Source: DATFXF01 sp035258565 (lineage in GTDB: Bacteria; Acidobacteriota; Terriglobia; Acidiferrales; UBA7541). From it: 29,076 bases of DNA. Each line of letters begins with the position of its first letter. Within the stretch, counting starts at the first letter, position 1. The stretch covers positions 1 through 29,076 of the forward strand of contig DATFXF010000055.1 of NCBI GenBank assembly GCA_035258565.1. The letters run 5' to 3'. Both the position numbers and the translations under genes were made by a program. Of this stretch, positions 24,087 to 29,076 are shown one piece after another. Below the pieces are notes generated by a model. The model did no database searches and was not told the origin of the DNA. It saw only the letters and a program-made list of their open reading frames with translations.

Positions 24087-25505
24087 ATGCGGTGGACGCT
24101 TGAAGAGGTGGCTGGCGCTCTGGGTGTTGCGCCTCCCGCCGGGCTCGACCCCCTGGCCCGGCTGGTCGGCGTCTCGATTGATTCACGCACCGTTGCTCCC
24201 GGAGAGCTGTTCATCGCCATACACGGGCCGCGTCACGATGGACACAGTTTTGTGGCCGCGGCTTTGGCAGCCGGGGCCTCGGCCGCAGTGGTCGCCCGGG
24301 ACTGCTTGCCGGGCTATGGGGAGACGGTCCGCGAAAAGCTATTTGCCGTGCAAGACACCTTGGCCGCGCTCCAGCAACTGGCGCTGGCGGTGCGGCGCCG
24401 GTGGGGGAAGCGTCTGGTAGGCGTTACGGGTTCGGTAGGCAAGACCACAACCAAAGAAATCCTGGCGGCGCTGCTGGCCGCGCGCTTTCGCGTTCTGAAA
24501 TCCGAGGGCAACCTCAACAACGAATACGGCCTGCCGCTGACGCTGCTCGGACTCGACGAGGCGCACGAGGCAGCCGTGGTCGAGCTCGGCATGTCGCACC
24601 GCGGCGAGCTTGCGCGCCTGGCCCAGATTTCCGAACCCGATGTCGGCGTGGTCGTACGTGTGGCTCCGGTCCATCTCGAGTTCTTTTCTTCACTGGAGGA
24701 GGTGGCCCTGGCGAAGCGCGAGCTCATCGAGGGATTGGCTGGCGCAGAATCGGTTGCCGTGCTGAATGCCGACGACGAGCGCGTCCGAGAGTTTGCGGAA
24801 GTTGCTCGGGGTCGCGCGCTGACCTTCGGGCTGGGGCCCCGAGCTGATTTCCGCGCTGAGCGAATCGAAGACCGTGGCACCGAGGGCTCGGTCTTCGACT
24901 TCATTGCACCGAGAGAGCAAGCGCGGCTCGAACTGCGGCTGGTGGGTCGCCACAACGTCTCGAACGCCCTGGCCGCGCTCGCGGCAGCGAGTGTTTGGGG
25001 CGTTGGCGTCGCCGAAGCGCGCGTGGTGCTCCCGCGGCTCGAGCCCGCTCGGATGCGCGGGGAAACGATTCAGTTTGAGGGCGGGTTTGCTTTGATCAAC
25101 GATTGCTATAACTCGAACCCGGTCGCCCTCGATACCATGGTGAACCTCGTCGCCGCTACGCCCGGATATCGCCGACGCATTCTGGTCGCAGGCGAGATGC
25201 TCGAACTCGGGGAGAGTGCGGCCGAATTCCACCGCGCCGCTGGCCGCTCGGCTGTCGCCACAGGAAAGATGGATTGGATTTTCGGCGTGCAGGGTGAGGC
25301 CATCCATTTGGTTCGCGGAGCTGTCGAAGCGGGTCATCCGGAATCGCGCGCGCGGTTTTTCGCGACTTCTCCGGACGCTGCGCCGTTTCTCGCGGATTTT
25401 GTCGCGCCGGGAGATTTGCTTCTGGTCAAGGGCTCCCGCGGCGTGCACATGGAGCACATTGTCGACACCATCTTGGCCCGGCACGCCCGGAAGGAGCAGG
25501 GCTGA
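24087..25505 (+). CDS. murF: UDP-MurNAc-tripeptide:D-alanyl-D-alanine ligase
   Basis: A 472-residue cytoplasmic Mur ligase that adds D-Ala-D-Ala to complete the pentapeptide. The P loop GVTGSVGKTTTKE begins at residue 112. Other family sequences are EGNLNNEYGLPLTLL, VELGMSHRGELARL and INDCYNSNP. The ATG at 24087 has AGGA five bases upstream; 13 further codons are open upstream but not family-like. It follows murE by 105 bases and is separated from mraY by a single base (TGAGATG), so those two are coupled. Confidence 0.97.
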   Translation: MRWTLEEVAGALGVAPPAGLDPLARLVGVSIDSRTVAPGELFIAIHGPRHDGHSFVAAALAAGASAAVVARDCLPGYGETVREKLFAVQDTLAALQQLALAVRRRWGKRLVGVTGSVGKTTTKEILAALLAARFRVLKSEGNLNNEYGLPLTLLGLDEAHEAAVVELGMSHRGELARLAQISEPDVGVVVRVAPVHLEFFSSLEEVALAKRELIEGLAGAESVAVLNADDERVREFAEVARGRALTFGLGPRADFRAERIEDRGTEGSVFDFIAPREQARLELRLVGRHNVSNALAALAAASVWGVGVAEARVVLPRLEPARMRGETIQFEGGFALINDCYNSNPVALDTMVNLVAATPGYRRRILVAGEMLELGESAAEFHRAAGRSAVATGKMDWIFGVQGEAIHLVRGAVEAGHPESRARFFATSPDAAPFLADFVAPGDLLLVKGSRGVHMEHIVDTILARHARKEQG

Positions 25506-25506
25506 G

Positions 25507-26640
25507 ATGCTCTACTTCCTTCTGGCCCATGTGCTGCAGCGATATTTCAGGCTCTTGAACGTCTTCCGCTACATCACCGTCCGCACAGCTTATGCCAGCC
25601 TGACCGCGCTCTTTCTCGCGCTCGTGCTGGGCCCCTGGGTCATACGCCGGCTCGGGGAGATGCAAATCGGCCAGTTCATTCGCGAGGAAGGTCCGGAGCG
25701 GCATCAGGCCAAGGCCGGCACCCCGACGATGGGTGGCGTGCTGATTGTCATCTCGACCGTTCTGCCCACCCTGCTCTGGGCGGATCTCAGCAATGTCTAC
25801 GTTCTTCTGGCGCTATTCGCGATTCTGGCCTTTGCGACCATTGGCTTCTTGGACGATTACAATAAGGTGGTTCGCCGGCAGAGCCTGGGCCTGACCGGCC
25901 GCACGAAACTCTTCCTGCAAATTGTGGTCAGCGCCATCACCGGAGTTGTGTTGCTCCTGTTGACCGCCTATGGCGTGTACTCGACCCAGTTGATCATGCC
26001 CTTCTTCAAGAAATTTCATCCCGATCTGGTGATTCACTCTCTGCTGCCCAACCTTTACCTTTGGCCTCTCGCCTATCTGCCGTTCTTGATCTTCATCACG
26101 CTGGTGATTGTGGGCTCCTCGAACGCGGTGAACCTCACCGACGGCCTGGATGGCTTGGCCATCGGCTGCGTCGTGGTCGCCGCGGGCGCGTTGACGGTCC
26201 TGACCTACATCAGCAGCCACGCGCGTTTCGCGACCTATCTGGATATGCAGTACATCCCGCACGTGGGCGAACTCACGATTTTCTGCGGCGCGCTGGTGGG
26301 CGCCTCGATGGGATTCCTCTGGTACAACGCGCACCCCGCCGAGATCTTCATGGGGGACGTCGGCTCGCTGGCGCTGGGCGGCTCGATCGGCGTGATTGCA
26401 GTGATCATCAAGCAGGAAGTGTTGCTTTTCTTCGTGGGCGGCGTGTTTGTGCTCGAAGCGCTCTCCGTGATCCTGCAAGTGGCTTCGTATCGGATGACCG
26501 GCAAGCGCATCTTCCGCATGGCTCCGGTGCACCACCATTTTGAGCTGGTGGGCTGGAGCGAATCGAAGATCATCGTGCGGTTCTGGATCCTGGCGCTATT
26601 TTTTGCGCTGTTCTCGCTCACCACGCTGAAGCTGAGGTAG
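25507..26640 (+). CDS. mraY: Phospho-N-acetylmuramoyl-pentapeptide transferase
   Basis: A 377-residue membrane enzyme with about ten helices that transfers phospho-MurNAc-pentapeptide to undecaprenyl phosphate, giving lipid I. Signature motifs are KAGTPTMGG, FLDDYNKV with the paired catalytic aspartates, NLTDGLDGLAIG, FMGDVGSLALGG, and PVHHHFELVGWSE. Length and motif order are normal. The ATG lies one base after the murF stop. The frame is open far upstream inside murF but only this start gives the normal N-terminus. Confidence 0.98.
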   Translation: MLYFLLAHVLQRYFRLLNVFRYITVRTAYASLTALFLALVLGPWVIRRLGEMQIGQFIREEGPERHQAKAGTPTMGGVLIVISTVLPTLLWADLSNVYVLLALFAILAFATIGFLDDYNKVVRRQSLGLTGRTKLFLQIVVSAITGVVLLLLTAYGVYSTQLIMPFFKKFHPDLVIHSLLPNLYLWPLAYLPFLIFITLVIVGSSNAVNLTDGLDGLAIGCVVVAAGALTVLTYISSHARFATYLDMQYIPHVGELTIFCGALVGASMGFLWYNAHPAEIFMGDVGSLALGGSIGVIAVIIKQEVLLFFVGGVFVLEALSVILQVASYRMTGKRIFRMAPVHHHFELVGWSESKIIVRFWILALFFALFSLTTLKLR

Positions 26641-26649
26641 GTAAGTCGC

Positions 26650-28038
26650 GTGCGAGGGAAGATCGAACTCGAAGGCCAGCGCGTGCTGGTGGTGGGGCTC
26701 GCGCGCACGGGCATCGCCACAGCCCTGTTCTGCGCCGCACGCGGCGCGCGCGTCACCGCCTCCGAGGAGCGCGCCGAAGCCGAGGTCGCTGAAGCGGCCG
26801 AGAAGCTGCGCGCCGCGGGCTGCGCGCTCGAACTGGGCGGCCACCGCCAGGCGACGTTCCTCGAACAGGATCTGATCGTGCCCAGCCCGGGCGTGCCGCT
26901 CAGCATGCCTGCGCTGGCCGCCGCACGCACGAAAGGGATTCCGATCTGGAGCGAGATTGAGCTTGCTTGGCGCTTCCTCGAAGGACGCCTGGTGGCCATC
27001 ACGGGCTCCAACGGCAAGACCACCACCACCTCCCTCATCGGTCACATCCTTGAGCGGGCGGGTTTTCCCGTGCTGGTCGCCGGCAACATCGGAACGCCGC
27101 TCATCTCTCGTGTCGAAGCCACCAGCCGAGCCACGGTGACGGTTGCGGAGATGAGCAGCTTTCAACTCGAGACAATTGAAGCCCTGCGGCCCGATGTTGG
27201 GCTGCTGCTGAACATCACCCCGGATCATCTTGACCGCCACGCCACCTTTGAAGACTACGCACGCGCCAAGGCGCGCATCTTCGAAAACCAGACGGAAACG
27301 GACGCCGCAATCGTCAATGCCGACGATCCGGCGGCGACCGAATACGCCCCCGCGCGGCCACAGGTGTACTGGTTCAGCCGGATGAAACGCGTGCTGAATG
27401 GCGCGTTCCTGCGGGACGACCAAATCGTCTTTCGGCGGGACGGTCGGGAGACGGTGCTGCTCGGCCGCGGGGACATCGGGCTCCGAGGCGAGCACAATGT
27501 GGAGAATATTTTGGCTGCCACAGCGGCGGCGCTGCTCATCGGCGCAACGCCCGCTGGGATCGCCGGAGCGGTGCGCCGCTTTGCGGGCGTCGAGCACCGC
27601 CTTGAATTTGTCGCTGAAATTGCTGGGGTCCACTTCTATAATGATTCGAAAGCCACGAACGTCGACGCCACGCTGAAGGCCCTGGACGCATTTCCCGCTC
27701 ATTTGATCGTGGTTTTGGGTGGCAAAGACAAAGGCGGCGATTTCACCCTGCTGCGCGAGTCGCTCGCGCAGCGAGCGAACCTCGTCCTGCTCATCGGGGC
27801 GGCCGCTGAAAAGATCGCCGGGCAGCTCGGCGGCGCCGTTCCGCTGGTGATCGCCGGGACGCTCGACCGCGCCGTGCGCTTGGCCTTTGAGCGCTCGCGT
27901 CCGGGCGACATTGTGCTGCTGGCGCCCGCGTGCGCCAGCTTCGATCAGTTCCAGAATTTCGAGCACCGCGGGCGCGTGTTTAAGCAGCTCGTGCGACAAC
28001 TCGAACAAGACATTGCCAGCTCCACGAGGGGAGATTAA
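26650..28038 (+). CDS. murD: UDP-MurNAc-L-alanine:D-glutamate ligase
   Basis: A 462-residue cytoplasmic Mur ligase adding D-glutamate to UDP-MurNAc-L-Ala. The Rossmann-like N-terminus has VLVVGLARTGIATA; the P loop is ITGSNGKTTTT from residue 117. Further motifs are NITPDHLDRH and FYNDSKATN, and VVLGGKDKGGDF near the C-terminus. The start is GTG at 26650, nine bases after mraY, and leaves a complete N-terminus. Upstream AGGTAAG may act as the ribosome site. Confidence 0.97.
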   Translation: MRGKIELEGQRVLVVGLARTGIATALFCAARGARVTASEERAEAEVAEAAEKLRAAGCALELGGHRQATFLEQDLIVPSPGVPLSMPALAAARTKGIPIWSEIELAWRFLEGRLVAITGSNGKTTTTSLIGHILERAGFPVLVAGNIGTPLISRVEATSRATVTVAEMSSFQLETIEALRPDVGLLLNITPDHLDRHATFEDYARAKARIFENQTETDAAIVNADDPAATEYAPARPQVYWFSRMKRVLNGAFLRDDQIVFRRDGRETVLLGRGDIGLRGEHNVENILAATAAALLIGATPAGIAGAVRRFAGVEHRLEFVAEIAGVHFYNDSKATNVDATLKALDAFPAHLIVVLGGKDKGGDFTLLRESLAQRANLVLLIGAAAEKIAGQLGGAVPLVIAGTLDRAVRLAFERSRPGDIVLLAPACASFDQFQNFEHRGRVFKQLVRQLEQDIASSTRGD

Positions 28039-28039
28039 C

Positions 28040-29076
28040 GTGCCGCGACGACTCGAAACGGATCGCTACCTGTTCCTGGCCACCGTGGCCCTTTGTCTGG
28101 TCGGCGCGGTGATGGTGTTCAGCGCCTCGGCGGTCATCGCCCGCGAGCAGTCTGGCAACGCCTATGCCTTTCTCCTCCGGCAGCTCGTCTGGCTGGCGCT
28201 CGGCGGGGCGGGAATGTTCTGGATGATGAACGTGGACTATCACCGGCTGCGCCAGCCGGCGGTGATCTTCACCGGACTCTTCGTGGTGCTTGTTTTGCTC
28301 TTAGTGGTGTTCTTCCAGGACAAGTCTCACGCCACGCACCGCTGGATTCGCCTCGGGCCGGCAAGCATTCAGCCCTCGGAGTTTGCCAAGCTCGCCGTGA
28401 TCTTTTATCTGGCATGGTTCTTGGAGAGGCAGCGACGCCCGCAAGGCTTCGGCATCAACGACCCGCTGCACACCCTGGGCCCCGCGCTCGGACCTATCCT
28501 GCTGCTCGTCGCGCTGGTGGTGATCCAGCCCGACCTGGGAACAGCGCTCGAGGTTTTCTTGATCGCGCTGGCGATGATGTTCGTGGCTGGGCTTTCCGGC
28601 TGGTACCTGCTGGGCATGGGTGTGGCCTCGCTGCCGGTCGTCTATCTTCTCATTGTGCGTGTGGCTTACCGCTACGAGCGCGTGATGGCGTTCCTGAATC
28701 CCGAGGCGGACCCGCAGCGTCATGGCTTCCAGCTCTTGCAGTCCCTGATTGCGGTGGGTTCGGGAGGATTCCTCGGCGTGGGCTTGATGGAGAGCCGGCA
28801 GAAGCTGTTTTATCTGCCCGAGGCGCACACCGACTTCATCTATGCGGTCCTGTGTGAGGAGCTGGGCTTCCTGGGCGGCGCGGCGGTGCTCGCGCTGTTC
28901 GCCGTTTACGGCTGGCGAGGCCTGCGCGCGGCCCTGGCCGCCCCGGACGATTTCGGCCGATTCGCCGCGCTGGGCATCACCGTGATGGTCACGAGCCAGG
29001 CGCTCATCAACCTGGGCGTCGTGCTGGGCATGATGCCGACGAAGGGAATCCCTCTGCCATTCATCAGTTACGGCGG
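28040..29076 (+). CDS. ftsW: Septal peptidoglycan polymerase FtsW (3' end missing)
   Basis: A SEDS-family membrane glycosyltransferase working with FtsI at the septum. The visible 345 codons begin with GTG at 28040, one base after the murD stop. Family sequences include VFSASAVIA in the first helix, RWIRLGPASIQPSEFAKLAVI, IQPDLGTALEV, and GFLGVGLMESRQKLFYLPEAHTDFIYAVLCEELGFLG. The window ends at PTKGIPLPFISYGG, about 20-40 residues before the usual end. Identity as FtsW rather than RodA rests on its place after murD in the dcw cluster. Confidence 0.94.
   Translation, partial: MPRRLETDRYLFLATVALCLVGAVMVFSASAVIAREQSGNAYAFLLRQLVWLALGGAGMFWMMNVDYHRLRQPAVIFTGLFVVLVLLLVVFFQDKSHATHRWIRLGPASIQPSEFAKLAVIFYLAWFLERQRRPQGFGINDPLHTLGPALGPILLLVALVVIQPDLGTALEVFLIALAMMFVAGLSGWYLLGMGVASLPVVYLLIVRVAYRYERVMAFLNPEADPQRHGFQLLQSLIAVGSGGFLGVGLMESRQKLFYLPEAHTDFIYAVLCEELGFLGGAAVLALFAVYGWRGLRAALAAPDDFGRFAALGITVMVTSQALINLGVVLGMMPTKGIPLPFISYG

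Noticed and set aside
25216..25506. Upstream extension of the mraY frame
   Set aside because: It overlaps the murF C-terminus in another frame; MraY normally starts at the membrane segment beginning at 25507.
26596..28008. Long minus-strand open frame opposite murD
   Set aside because: Shadow of murD; composition is low in complexity and no motif is present.
1..29076. CRISPR arrays, insertion sequences, prophage or defence genes
   Set aside because: No repeated direct units of suitable length, transposase motifs or phage genes were found; every large frame is explained by core genes.

Overview
The window looks like a chromosomal core region of a high-GC, Gram-negative-type bacterium that makes meso-diaminopimelate peptidoglycan: MurE carries the DNPR motif, and the division PBP carries a C-terminal PASTA domain. 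Gene order and content (an IPT-NHL propeller gene between pgpA and cinA, an ECF sigma/anti-sigma/DUF3106 group next to mraZ, moxR-DUF58-tgpA) make Acidobacteriota my best guess. This rests on family knowledge and pattern only; no search was run, and another soil phylum is possible.

Left half (1-14223), entirely on the minus strand, in the direction of transcription: moxR-type AAA ATPase, DUF58 protein, mutY and a TgpA-like membrane transglutaminase. After an internal promoter follow rimO, yacG, pgpA, an IPT/TIG + NHL propeller protein, cinA, thpR, plsY and gpsA, then a separately promoted HAMP/HD-GYP membrane protein cut by the left edge. pgpA, plsY and gpsA serve phospholipid synthesis. rimO, yacG, cinA, thpR and mutY serve RNA, DNA or metabolite maintenance.

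Middle (14224-18236): the strand switches at about 14224-14287. On the plus strand lie tRNA-Val(CAC) with its own promoter, a divergent YchF-like ATPase, a ZIP metal transporter, and an ECF sigma factor / zinc-finger anti-sigma / secreted DUF3106 operon.

Right half (18237-29076), plus strand: a canonical division and cell wall (dcw) cluster, mraZ-rsmH-ftsL-ftsI-murE-murF-mraY-murD-ftsW, with ftsW cut by the right edge. MurE, MurF and MurD extend the UDP-MurNAc peptide, MraY puts it on the lipid carrier, and FtsW and FtsI polymerise and cross-link septal glycan with FtsL as scaffold. The mraZ promoter carries a strict 10-bp-period array of GTG-initial boxes that reads as a MraZ autoregulatory operator.

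Most of the window is conserved housekeeping DNA; I see no CRISPR array, transposon, prophage or clearly novel multi-gene system. The points most worth a second look are the five-box mraZ operator, a family of extended -10 promoters very close to start codons, the YchF homologue with altered nucleotide-binding motifs, the 18-residue repeat protein next to the sigma/anti-sigma pair, and mutY inserted between DUF58 and tgpA with a long overlap.
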